A stretch of DNA of 64,000 bases from positions 186,001 to 250,000 of the forward strand of contig CAXXHH010000008.1 in assembly GCA_963663005.2 (NCBI GenBank), written 5' to 3'. The DNA comes from CAINVV01 sp963663005 (GTDB lineage: Bacteria > Bacteroidota > Bacteroidia > Bacteroidales > Prolixibacteraceae). Numbering within the stretch: the stretch's first letter is position 1; the number at the start of each line of letters is the position of its first letter. The notes beneath the pieces were generated by a model. That model saw only the letters and a program-made list of their open reading frames with translations. It ran no database searches and had not been told where the DNA came from. Both the position numbers and the translations under genes were made by a program. This document shows positions 34,779 through 43,130 of the stretch, in pieces.

Positions 34779-36554
34779 ATGAAAAAAGGTATAGTTTTTC
34801 TACTCTTGCTCACCATTTCGATTCAGTCAGCATTCTCGCAAAAGATTGTCAGCCAGGATCAAAGGATGCAGTGGTGGCGTGAGGCTCGTTTTGGTATGTT
34901 TATCCATTGGGGACTCTATTGCATTCCCGCCGGCGAATGGAAAGGAACTGAATATCCTCAGATCGGCGAATGGATCATGAAAAATGCAAAAATTCCGGTG
35001 CAGGAATACCGTGAATTAGCAAAGCAATTTAACCCTGTGAAATTTAATGCCAAAGAGTTCGTGGCAACGGCAAAGAATGCTGGAATGAAATATATCACCA
35101 TCACCTCCAAGCACCACGACGGTTTTGCGATGTTCAAATCGAATGCCTCCAAATACAATATTGTGGATGCGACACCTTATGGCAAAGATCTCATTAAAGC
35201 ATTGGCAGAAGAATGTAAGTTACAAGGGCTGAAATTGTGTTTCTACTATTCTCAGTCGCGCGACTGGAACGAACCAAACGGTCTGGATAACGAATGGGAT
35301 TTCCCAAAGGAACGCAACTTTCAATATTACCTCGATGCGAAAGTTAAACCTCAGCTGACAGAATTACTACTGAATTATGGGCCAATCGGACTGATCTGGT
35401 TTGATACGCCAATGACCATTTCGAAAGAGCAGGCTCAAAGCCTGAAAGACCTGGTTCGCAGTCTGCAACCTGAATGCATCATCAGCGGCCGATTGGGCGG
35501 CGGAGTGGAGACAGATTACATGTCGACAGGTGATAATGTGATCCCTGCAACCGTCGTGCCCGGCGATTGGGAAGTGCCCGCAACCCTCAACAACACGTGG
35601 GGTTTCAAGAAGAACGACCACGAATGGAAATCTCCCGAAGCGCTTACCCGATTGCTCTTCGATATCGCCGCAAAGGGTGGAAACTACCTGCTCAATGTTG
35701 GACCTACCTCTGAAGGAGTTATCCCGAAAGAATCAGTAGATATTCTGGCAAAAGTTGGCGACTGGATGAAAATCAACCAGGATGCCATCTATGGGACACA
35801 AGCCAGTCCTTACAAAATTGAGTTCAAATGGGGTAACATCACCCAAAAAGCCGGAAAACTATATCTCGGAATTTTCAACTGGCCAGAGAAAGATTTCTAT
35901 CTCGAAGGATTGAAAACGAAAGTAAAGAAGATCTATCTGCTTGCCGACAAGCAACAAAAAGCTTTGCCTTTTAAAGAGATTTTCGATCCAAAAACAGATC
36001 ATCACAGGATAAAAATTCAACTTCCAAAACAAGCGCCCGACAAAATCGTTTCGGTGGTTGTCATCGAAATAGATGGTGCCGCAGAAGTTGAATCGGCTAT
36101 CTGCCAACAGGCAAATAAAACCATCCTGCTACCCGGAATAGTGGCAACAGCTCAAAAAGAGGGCAAGCCGGCTAATCTTAAATTCACCGCACGAGGCGGA
36201 GGCGCCGACTGGATGGATAGCGCCGTCACGCTTACCTGGAGTTTCAAAGTCGAGAAGGCAGGAAGCTACAAGGTCGACATCATCACCACCGAAACAGGCT
36301 CGCACGGAACACCCGTTTGGCAGGGTGGACAAAGTATCAAAATTAAATGCGCAGGCCAGGAGATTTCGTCAACAATCAAAGACGAAAGCAGGGAATACAA
36401 CCAACGCAGCCAATACTGGAAACTGATTCATTCGGGTGCTGGCAAGATAAAATTTGAAAAGCCCGGCACCTATGAACTGACACTGAGCCAACAAAATGTT
36501 ACCGAAAACAAGATCGGATTTACCTTCAAAGAAATTAATCTTACCAATAATTAA
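34779..36554 (+). CDS. Exported GH29 alpha-L-fucosidase with C-terminal accessory domain
   Basis: A 591-residue exported enzyme (signal peptide about 1-20). The GH29 barrel shows WREARFGMFIHWGLYCIPAG, TSKHHDGFAMF, the nucleophile in GLIWFDTP (Asp209) and GNYLLNVGPTSEGVIP. Residues about 345-440 form the C-terminal beta domain, and about 445-591 an extra beta-rich region with no clear family. It differs from the GH29 at 15810 in length and motif flanks. The stop is three bases before the sialate O-acetylesterase start, so the genes are co-translated. Confidence 0.92.
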   Translation: MKKGIVFLLLLTISIQSAFSQKIVSQDQRMQWWREARFGMFIHWGLYCIPAGEWKGTEYPQIGEWIMKNAKIPVQEYRELAKQFNPVKFNAKEFVATAKNAGMKYITITSKHHDGFAMFKSNASKYNIVDATPYGKDLIKALAEECKLQGLKLCFYYSQSRDWNEPNGLDNEWDFPKERNFQYYLDAKVKPQLTELLLNYGPIGLIWFDTPMTISKEQAQSLKDLVRSLQPECIISGRLGGGVETDYMSTGDNVIPATVVPGDWEVPATLNNTWGFKKNDHEWKSPEALTRLLFDIAAKGGNYLLNVGPTSEGVIPKESVDILAKVGDWMKINQDAIYGTQASPYKIEFKWGNITQKAGKLYLGIFNWPEKDFYLEGLKTKVKKIYLLADKQQKALPFKEIFDPKTDHHRIKIQLPKQAPDKIVSVVVIEIDGAAEVESAICQQANKTILLPGIVATAQKEGKPANLKFTARGGGADWMDSAVTLTWSFKVEKAGSYKVDIITTETGSHGTPVWQGGQSIKIKCAGQEISSTIKDESREYNQRSQYWKLIHSGAGKIKFEKPGTYELTLSQQNVTENKIGFTFKEINLTNN

Positions 36555-36557
36555 GTC

Positions 36558-38000
36558 ATGCAAATCAATTATTTAAAAATCTATGCTCTGTTTTTCCTGC
36601 TCATGTTGTCGGCAGCAGGAATGGCAGAAGTTACCCTCCCGCTGTTTTTTAACAACAACATGGTTCTTCAGCAAGGAATTACCATCCCTGTCTGGGGCTG
36701 GGCAAAACCGGGAGAAAAAGTCACGGTAACTCTGGATAAAAATGTCGTCAGTACCCGGACTGCCAAAACCGGTAAATGGCGCGTGAACCTCCCAAAGATG
36801 AATTACGGCGGCCCATACGTCCTGACCATCAAGGGGAAAAATCTGGTTACCATAGAGAATGTTCTTATTGGCGAGGTTTGGGTATGCTCCGGCCAGTCAA
36901 ACATGGAGTTCAAGGTATCTACCACGAAAAATGCCGAGGCCGAAATAGCTGCCGCCAACTATCCGGATATCCGATTGTTTACTGTCAAAAAAAGAGTCTC
37001 ACAGCTTCCGCAGGATAAGCTCGATGAGGGATCATGGTCATTGTGCTCGCCGCAGACCGTTCCAGGGTTTTCGGCCGTAGGCTATTTCTTCGGAAGAAAT
37101 TTGTACGAAAACCTGAAGGTTCCTATTGGCTTAATTCATACTTCATGGGGCGGCACTGTTGCCGAAACCTGGACGAGCGCCGAGACGATCTCGACGGATC
37201 CCGATTTTTCAGAATTGCTTCAAAAGCTGAAGACAGTTGACATGGCCACCGCAAAGGTTGCCCCCAATAACTACCCCACGCTGTTGTATAACGGAATGGT
37301 CAATCCATTGGTTCCTTATGCCATCAAAGGTGTAATCTGGTATCAGGGCGAATCAAACGCCTCCCGCGCCCAGCAATACAAAAGAGTCTTCTCAAACATG
37401 ATCAAAGACTGGCGCACAAAATGGAATCAGGGAAATTTCCCCTTCCTTTTCGTGCAGCTTGCCAACTACAAAAAGCCGGTTACGGTACCTTCCAACAGTG
37501 AATGGGCCGAATTACGCGAAACCCAAACGCAGACGCTGCAACTCGAGAACACCGGAATGGCGACCATCATCGACGCCGGAATGGCAGACAATATTCATCC
37601 GACAGACAAGCAAGTTGTAGGTTATCGTCTTTCGTTGGCTGCTCGTAAAGTGGCATATGGAGAATCGCTGGTTTACACAGGTCCGACCTACCGCGAAAAG
37701 AAAATCGACGGAAACAAAATTTATGTAACTTTCGATAATGTTGGCAAGGGTCTAAAGGTGAATAATTTATACGGATACGTCAACGGGTTCAGCATTGCCG
37801 CTGATAATGGGGAATTCAAGTGGGCCAAGGCATCGGTGGTAAATCAGAATACAATCGTGGTCTCCAGTGAGTCGGTAGAAAAACCCTCTGATGTCAGATA
37901 CGGATGGGCAGACAACCCCGACGATCTGAACCTGTACAACGCAGAAAATCTGCCTGCAAATCCGTTTAGAACGGACAAAAGACCGGGAATAACAAAATAA
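36558..38000 (+). CDS. Sialate O-acetylesterase family protein
   Basis: A 480-residue exported SGNH hydrolase (signal peptide about 1-23). Features: FFNNNMVLQQG near the start, the nucleophile block CSGQSNMEF (Ser114), GWGKKxx-like VKGVIWYQGESNA region with the oxyanion Asn, and DNIHPTDKQVVGYRL bearing the Asp-His pair. The family removes acetyl groups from sialic acids, xylan or other sugars. Being the last gene of the DUF1349-sulfatase-GH29 operon, it probably de-acetylates the same sulfated fucosylated glycan. A hairpin follows the stop. Confidence 0.9.
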   Translation: MQINYLKIYALFFLLMLSAAGMAEVTLPLFFNNNMVLQQGITIPVWGWAKPGEKVTVTLDKNVVSTRTAKTGKWRVNLPKMNYGGPYVLTIKGKNLVTIENVLIGEVWVCSGQSNMEFKVSTTKNAEAEIAAANYPDIRLFTVKKRVSQLPQDKLDEGSWSLCSPQTVPGFSAVGYFFGRNLYENLKVPIGLIHTSWGGTVAETWTSAETISTDPDFSELLQKLKTVDMATAKVAPNNYPTLLYNGMVNPLVPYAIKGVIWYQGESNASRAQQYKRVFSNMIKDWRTKWNQGNFPFLFVQLANYKKPVTVPSNSEWAELRETQTQTLQLENTGMATIIDAGMADNIHPTDKQVVGYRLSLAARKVAYGESLVYTGPTYREKKIDGNKIYVTFDNVGKGLKVNNLYGYVNGFSIAADNGEFKWAKASVVNQNTIVVSSESVEKPSDVRYGWADNPDDLNLYNAENLPANPFRTDKRPGITK

Positions 38001-38006
38001 AAAAAG

Positions 38007-38040
38007 ATCAGCCAATTTTGATTTTACTTTTTTGGCTGAT
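38007..38040. terminator. Candidate terminator after the sialate O-acetylesterase gene
   Basis: Perfect 9-bp arms ATCAGCCAA/TTGGCTGAT, loop of 16 bases, just past the stop at 38000. There is an A7 run before the stem but no T tract after it on the plus strand, so it is weaker as a plus-strand terminator. Confidence 0.4.
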
Positions 38041-38126
38041 AACTGTCTATTAATTACTTTAGACGACAAGATTTGAACAAACTATATAGAATTAATAACC
38101 CCCGTAATGGGAATAAATTTAAAACC

Positions 38127-38864
38127 ATGAAGAGAAACATTTTTTTGACCATCACTTTGATTGCAGCCATGTTAATCGCTGCTCCCGCCTTTTCTCAAAA
38201 GGTGAATGAACTGACTAAAAAAGAGAAAAAAGAAGGCTGGACACTTTTATTCAATGGAAAAAATTTCGATGGCTGGAGACAGTGCAACGGAACCGTCATG
38301 CCCACCAACTGGGTTATTGAAGATGATGCGATGAAAGTCTTCACAGCACCCGACAAAAAACCCGGACAAGGTTCTAACGGTGACATCCTGTATCCTGGAA
38401 AGAAATACAAAAATTTCGAACTCACGATCGACTGGAAAGCAAGCAAAGAAGCTAACTCAGGAATTTTCTACAACGTGAGAGAAGTTCCGGGCAAACCAAT
38501 CTATTATGCTGCTCCTGAGATTCAAGTTCTCGACAATGTTGATGCTGGCGATAATAAACTGGCGAATCACCTTGCAGGTTCATTGTATGACATTCTTCCA
38601 TGTGATCCAAAAACAGTAAATCCTGCCGGTCAGTGGAATACTTGCAAAGTTACCCTGAAAGATGGTGTTTGTGTACATTATATGAACGGCAAAGAGGTTG
38701 TTAAATACACCTTGTGGACTCCTGAATGGGATGCAATGGTAGCCAAGAGCAAATTCAAATCATTCCCAGGCTGGACTGAAGGAATTGCGAAAGAAGGCTT
38801 CATCGGTCTGCAGGATCACGGATACGCTGTTTGGTTCCGTAACATCAAAATTCGCGAGCTCTAG
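38127..38864 (+). CDS. Exported DUF1080 (3-keto-glycoside hydrolase-like) protein
   Basis: Start at ATG 38127, which opens the signal peptide MKRNIFLTITLIAAMLIAAP; the frame extends 18 codons upstream without signal features. The 245-residue product has the DUF1080 pattern: WTLLFNGKNFDGWRQ, TIDWKASKEANSGIFYNVRE, APEIQVLDN, PAGQWNTCKV and a final EGFIGLQDHGYAVWFRNIKI. DUF1080 members have been shown to cleave 3-keto-glycosides. It is followed by a strong terminator (38891-38928), yet its neighbours (FGE-fold, Gfo/Idh/MocA, ThuA) are the usual partners of such chemistry. Confidence 0.85.
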   Translation: MKRNIFLTITLIAAMLIAAPAFSQKVNELTKKEKKEGWTLLFNGKNFDGWRQCNGTVMPTNWVIEDDAMKVFTAPDKKPGQGSNGDILYPGKKYKNFELTIDWKASKEANSGIFYNVREVPGKPIYYAAPEIQVLDNVDAGDNKLANHLAGSLYDILPCDPKTVNPAGQWNTCKVTLKDGVCVHYMNGKEVVKYTLWTPEWDAMVAKSKFKSFPGWTEGIAKEGFIGLQDHGYAVWFRNIKIREL

Positions 38865-38890
38865 AAATCAGCTCTTTTTGACCCTAACAC

Positions 38891-38928
38891 AAAATGCCTC
38901 AAATAGTAATTTATTTGGGGCATTTTTT
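38891..38928 (+). terminator. Rho-independent terminator after DUF1080 gene
   Basis: Stem AAATGCCTCAAATA paired with TATTTGGGGCATTT (one G:U pair) around a small loop, followed by TTTTT, located 27 bases past the stop. The gene at 38951 begins 22 bases further on. Confidence 0.75.
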
Positions 38929-38950
38929 CAGGAATAAAAACATATCCATC

Positions 38951-39871
38951 ATGCATCTTCGTAATTTTTTGATCTTTTCATCCCTGGCACTCGTTTCCTG
39001 CTCCACAAACCCTGCAAATAAACCTCAACCCAAAGTGGAGAAAACGGATCCTGTCAAAAGTTCGGAATCCATTCAGACTGTCACAAAACGGGAAATGGTT
39101 TCGTTTGAAGGCGGCGCTTTCACCATGGGGTCTTCGGATGGACCGAATCAGGAGCAGCCTGCCCATCGTGTCGAAGTCAAGCCATTCAGCATCGACAAAT
39201 ATCCCGTCACGGTTGCTGATTTCCGCAGATTCATCGAGGCAACGGGTCACAAGACCGACGCCGAGAAATTTGGAGATTCAGGCGTTTTCGATTTCGCCAC
39301 TTCGGCCTGGACGCTAAAACCCGGGGCTACCTGGCAATATCCGATGGGAAAAAATACTGCCCGTGCGGAGGACAACTTACCCGTCACGCAGGTTAGCTGG
39401 TATGATGCAAATGCCTATGCCGCGTGGGAAGGAAAGCGACTACCGTCGGAAGCCGAATGGGAATTTGCAGCCCGCTGCGGAGGTTCAGGCACCAGCCGCT
39501 TTAGCTGGGGCGACAACCTGGTCGTGAATGGGAAATATCAGGCCAACGTCTGGCAAGGAACCGATGTCTCGGCAAAACAGGGTGACGATGGATTTGTACT
39601 CACATCACCGGTAGGATATTATGGATTGACGAAATGCGGCCTGGCCGATATGGGCGGAAACGTATGGAACTGGTGCGCTGATGTTTATAAGCTCTATCCC
39701 GGAAATAACGCTCCCTTTCAGGAAAATCCGGATTTGAAAGTTATTCGCGGAGGTTCTTTCTTTTTCGACCAAAACGGTGAAAAGAGCTATACAGTCAGCG
39801 GGAGGGCATTCAATACACAGGAAACCTCGCTTTTTAATACCGGATTCAGATGCGCAAAAGATGGAAAATAA
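38951..39871 (+). CDS. FGE-fold (SUMF1/PvdO-like) lipoprotein, non-canonical
   Basis: Start at ATG 38951: MHLRNFLIFSSLALVSC is a lipoprotein signal (lipobox Cys17), which the longer frame would spoil. The product (306 residues) has the formylglycine-generating-enzyme fold: FEGGAFTMGSSDG, YPVTVADFRRFI, LPVTQVSWYDANAYAAWEGKR, LPSEAEWEFAARCG, DMGGNVWNWCADVY and VIRGGSFF, ending TGFRCAKD. The two Cys that bind copper in true FGE (YC..RCAARS region) are Thr/Ser/Gly here (SYTVSGRAF), so sulfatase maturation is unlikely. Role may be structural or ligand-binding; it precedes the cytochrome fusion. Confidence 0.85.
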   Translation: MHLRNFLIFSSLALVSCSTNPANKPQPKVEKTDPVKSSESIQTVTKREMVSFEGGAFTMGSSDGPNQEQPAHRVEVKPFSIDKYPVTVADFRRFIEATGHKTDAEKFGDSGVFDFATSAWTLKPGATWQYPMGKNTARAEDNLPVTQVSWYDANAYAAWEGKRLPSEAEWEFAARCGGSGTSRFSWGDNLVVNGKYQANVWQGTDVSAKQGDDGFVLTSPVGYYGLTKCGLADMGGNVWNWCADVYKLYPGNNAPFQENPDLKVIRGGSFFFDQNGEKSYTVSGRAFNTQETSLFNTGFRCAKDGK

Positions 39872-39910
39872 TAATTTTTAGGTCATTATGCCCTGAATAA
39901 AATATTTTTC

Positions 39911-39918
39911 TAAATTTG
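39911..39918 (+). promoter_or_regulatory. Candidate promoter -7 box before the cytochrome-FGE gene
   Basis: TAAATTTG matches TAnnTTTG, implying a leader of about 190 bases. The flanking GGTCATTAT occurs twice, at 39881 and 39921, 40 bases apart, and could bind a regulator. No clear -33 element was seen. Confidence 0.35.
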
Positions 39919-40111
39919 GCGGTCATTATTGAGTAAATCTCCTTAAAACAACAACTAAACAATGATCAAAACGGCTTGAAAAGCAGATCCTTTTCCTGCG
40001 GGCTGGGATCAGAACAGTTCAGAATGGATTTTTCTTTAAATGACGAAAAAATTTGTACTCCATATGTATTTCTTTTTTAATAAGATAACGGTCAGAAAAA
40101 TAATTTTCAGG

Positions 40112-41644
40112 ATGAAATTTAGCAATTTGTTCAATGGTAAAAAATCCAAATTTTGGTTGGTTGGCTTAGGTATTTTGCTCTGTGCTTTCTTTATTTTTTC
40201 CTTCAATCTGGTTTCAAATTATACCTCCTCAGACAAATATTGTGTCTCCTGCCATATTCATCCTGTTCAGGATCAGAACTGGCGACTATCCGAGCACTAC
40301 AATAATAAATCGGGTTTTGTGACTCACTGCGTGGAGTGTCACCTTCCTCCCAAAGGTCACGGATACATTCCGGCGAAAGCCTGGCACGGCGCCAAGGACA
40401 TCTACGGAAAACTTTTTAAAGACAGTGCCTCGTTCGACTGGGAAGCAAAGAAATCGCTCGAAAATGCAAAAAAATACGTCTACGAATCATCCTGTATCAA
40501 GTGCCATCAAAACCTTTTCCCTGCTACTCTTTCTGTGAATGGCAGCAATGCCCACCTGCAATATATCAACAGCAAGGATATTCCAAAACCAAATTGTATC
40601 AACTGCCACCTCAACGTCGGACATTACGACAAGAACAATCTCCACGCCCACAATGCCAGTTTTGGAGTAACCGAAACAGTGGCTAAAGAGCTTTTCTCCG
40701 AACCGGCCAAAGTTGACAAATTCGAAAATTTTGCCGAGAAAGTACCTGGAACGACCCTTTCGTTCGATATGGTAGCAATTCCCGAAGGAACATTTGAGAT
40801 GGGAAGTCCTGAAAATGAGGAGCTGCGCAAGCCCGACGAAGGACCTGTACGCAAAGTCCACCTTACAAAATTCTGGATGGGCAAAGCTGAAGTTAGCTGG
40901 GAAGAATACCTCGAATTTTTCAAGGCAACTGCCTCTCAGGGTCGCAAAGAAGCCGTCGCTGTTCAGCCAGTTACCGATGCGATAACCGGCCCGACTCCGC
41001 CATGGGGAGCCCCCGATCAAGGCTGGGGAAAGGGAACACGCCCTGCCATTACTATGTCGTGGAAAGCGGCAAGCACCTATTGCCTTTGGCTTTCCAAAAA
41101 AACCGGAAAGAAATACCGCCTGCCTACGGAGGCTGAATGGGAATATGCCTGCCGCGGCGGTTCAAAGGATCCTTACTTCTTCCCGGGAAATCCGAAGAAA
41201 TTTACCTCTGCGGGTATGATGAAGAAAATTTTTGGTCCGGACACCACCATGATAAACTCATATGTTATCTACAAGGTGAACAGTCAGTCGAAAACGCGTG
41301 AACCCGGTTCCGTAAAAGCAAATCCGTTCGGATTGAAAAATATGCTGGGCAACGTTGCGGAGTTTTGCTCCGACTTTTATGCCCCAAACAGTTATAAAAC
41401 CGCATCAGGCGATCTGCTCAACAACCCTACCGGTCCGGAGAATGGACAGGAACATGTGATCCGCGGCGGTTCATTCAAGAGCGATGCCAAGGATGTCAGA
41501 AGCGCCGCGCGCGATTTCACCAAAACAAAGGCGTGGCTGATGACTGACCCACAGATGCCGAAGAGTATCTGGTGGTATTCGGATAGTAATGACGTTGGTT
41601 TCAGAGTTGTTTGTGAGGCCGACTCTACTCTTTCAGGAAAGTGA
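40112..41644 (+). CDS. Tetraheme NapC/NrfH-like cytochrome c fused to FGE-fold domain
   Basis: ATG 40112 is preferred because it follows CAGGA and starts just before the membrane anchor (about residues 14-34); the frame could open at 40040. Four CxxCH heme sites are seen: CVSCH (44-48), CVECH (73-77), CIKCH (128-132) and CINCH (162-166). The layout, one anchor plus small multiheme domain with HCVECHLP, matches NapC/NrfH quinol-oxidising cytochromes. From about residue 215 an FGE-fold domain follows (MVAIPEGTFEMGSPENEE, LPTEAEWEYACRGG, NMLGNVAEFCSDFY, VIRGGSFKSD) without the copper-binding Cys pair. The fusion suggests an electron-carrying membrane protein with an outward substrate-binding domain. 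Upstream of two Gfo/Idh/MocA genes. Confidence 0.88.
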   Translation: MKFSNLFNGKKSKFWLVGLGILLCAFFIFSFNLVSNYTSSDKYCVSCHIHPVQDQNWRLSEHYNNKSGFVTHCVECHLPPKGHGYIPAKAWHGAKDIYGKLFKDSASFDWEAKKSLENAKKYVYESSCIKCHQNLFPATLSVNGSNAHLQYINSKDIPKPNCINCHLNVGHYDKNNLHAHNASFGVTETVAKELFSEPAKVDKFENFAEKVPGTTLSFDMVAIPEGTFEMGSPENEELRKPDEGPVRKVHLTKFWMGKAEVSWEEYLEFFKATASQGRKEAVAVQPVTDAITGPTPPWGAPDQGWGKGTRPAITMSWKAASTYCLWLSKKTGKKYRLPTEAEWEYACRGGSKDPYFFPGNPKKFTSAGMMKKIFGPDTTMINSYVIYKVNSQSKTREPGSVKANPFGLKNMLGNVAEFCSDFYAPNSYKTASGDLLNNPTGPENGQEHVIRGGSFKSDAKDVRSAARDFTKTKAWLMTDPQMPKSIWWYSDSNDVGFRVVCEADSTLSGK

Positions 41645-41671
41645 AAATTGAATAGCGATACGAGAAAAAAA

Positions 41672-43015
41672 ATGGAAAAGAAAAATATCGACAGAAGAAA
41701 ATTTTTGGGAGCCGGTGTCCTTGCCGGAGTATCGGTTATTGGCGCCAATGCGCTGCTCTCATCATGCAAACAAGAAGCTACTAACGCCTCCCTCGGACTT
41801 CCACCCATCTTGAAAGGTGCGCCAAAAGGGAAAAAGCTTCGTGCCGGATTGGTTGGTGCCGGAAACCGGGGTACCGGGGCGGCTATTAACTTTATCAGCG
41901 CTGGTCCTGATCTCGAAATCATCGCAGTTTGCGATGTCTTTCAAGACAAAATTGATGCTTTCCGCGAGCGTTTCAAATCTTTCAATTTGGAAATCCCGGA
42001 GAAGAACTGTTTCGCCGGATTCGATGGATACAAAAAAATGATGGCTCTGGAAGATTTGGATGTTGTTCTGTTGGCAACCCCTCCCCGCTTTCGCCCCGAA
42101 CATTTTCTGGAAGCTATCCAAAATAAAAAACATGTCTTCATGGAGAAACCGGCCGCCGTCGACCCTGTCGGTATCCGGTCGGTGATTGCTACCGCGAAAA
42201 AAGCTGAAGCGCTTGGACTATGTGTCGTTACAGGCACCCAGCGCCGGCACCAGGAAGATTATATTGAGACCTATAAACGGGTTCAGGCCGGCGCAATAGG
42301 AAGGCTCACATCCGCTAAAGCATTCTGGAACCAGGAGCATGTCTGGTTTCGTACCCGCGAAGAGGGGTGGGACGATATGACCTACATGATGCGCAACTGG
42401 AACAATTTCTGCTGGCTATGCGGCGATCATATCCTCGATACGCACGTTCACAACATTGATGTGGTGAATTGGTTCATGGGTAAGACTCCTATCCGCGCAA
42501 TCGGCAACGGTGGTCGTCACCGCCGCGTTACGGGCGACCAGTACGACTATTTCAATATCGACTTCGATTATGGCAATGGCGTCAGCTCTCACAGCTACTG
42601 CCGCCAGATCGACAGTTGCGCCAATGGAACCGGCGAGCTGGTAATGGGTACCGAAGGCTATACCAACTGCGTTAACACCATCTGGGATCTTAACGGAAAA
42701 ATAAAATGGCAGTTCGAATATCCCAAAGATGAAAATGGGAATACCATGAGTCAACTCAAAATACCTGCCTACGTTCAGGAGCACATGCACCTGGTTCATG
42801 CCATCCGAAAAAACGAGTACGTGAACCAGGCCGAACAGACAGCCCTTTCCACCCTCACCGCGATTATGGGCAGAACAGCGGCCTACACCGGACAAATGGT
42901 GACCTGGGAGGAAATAATGAAATCGGATATGCAACTCGGACCAAAAGAAATGGTATTCGGTCCGGTGGATATGAAATTCGATGTACCACTTCCCGGCACC
43001 CCTCCAAACGTCTAA
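41672..43015 (+). CDS. Tat-exported Gfo/Idh/MocA oxidoreductase, probable lipoprotein
   Basis: ATG 41672 is chosen over TTG 41648. The 447-residue protein starts with a Tat signal (DRRKFLGAGVLAG) that runs into a lipobox-like LLSSC (Cys32), so it may be a Tat-exported lipoprotein. The Rossmann motif GLVGAGNRGTG and the EKP motif in FMEKPAA define the Gfo/Idh/MocA family, which oxidises or reduces sugars with tightly held NAD(P). GDHILDTHVHNIDVVNW resembles the active-site His segment of exported members. It starts 27 bases after the cytochrome-FGE gene, almost certainly one transcript. Confidence 0.9.
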   Translation: MEKKNIDRRKFLGAGVLAGVSVIGANALLSSCKQEATNASLGLPPILKGAPKGKKLRAGLVGAGNRGTGAAINFISAGPDLEIIAVCDVFQDKIDAFRERFKSFNLEIPEKNCFAGFDGYKKMMALEDLDVVLLATPPRFRPEHFLEAIQNKKHVFMEKPAAVDPVGIRSVIATAKKAEALGLCVVTGTQRRHQEDYIETYKRVQAGAIGRLTSAKAFWNQEHVWFRTREEGWDDMTYMMRNWNNFCWLCGDHILDTHVHNIDVVNWFMGKTPIRAIGNGGRHRRVTGDQYDYFNIDFDYGNGVSSHSYCRQIDSCANGTGELVMGTEGYTNCVNTIWDLNGKIKWQFEYPKDENGNTMSQLKIPAYVQEHMHLVHAIRKNEYVNQAEQTALSTLTAIMGRTAAYTGQMVTWEEIMKSDMQLGPKEMVFGPVDMKFDVPLPGTPPNV

Positions 43016-43043
43016 AACTATTTTTTGGCGGTGTGAGTGCACC

Positions 43044-43120
43044 CCAATCCAAAATCCAAAATTGAAAATCCAAAATTTTTCTTTTTCTCCTTCCACTTTT
43101 CACTTAAAACTTTTCACTTA
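43044..43120. repeat. Two heptad-period arrays between Gfo/Idh/MocA genes
   Basis: 43044-43078 reads as 7-bp units CCAATCC, AAAATCC, AAAATTG, AAAATCC, AAAATTT. 43093-43120 reads CCACTTT, TCACTTA, AAACTTT, TCACTTA. They fill the 115-base gap before the second oxidoreductase gene. Confidence 0.65.
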
Positions 43121-43130
43121 ATTAAAAAAA

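Noticed and set aside
42416..43096. 226-codon minus-strand open frame
   Set aside because: Antisense to the Gfo/Idh/MocA gene at 41672-43015 with no family features.
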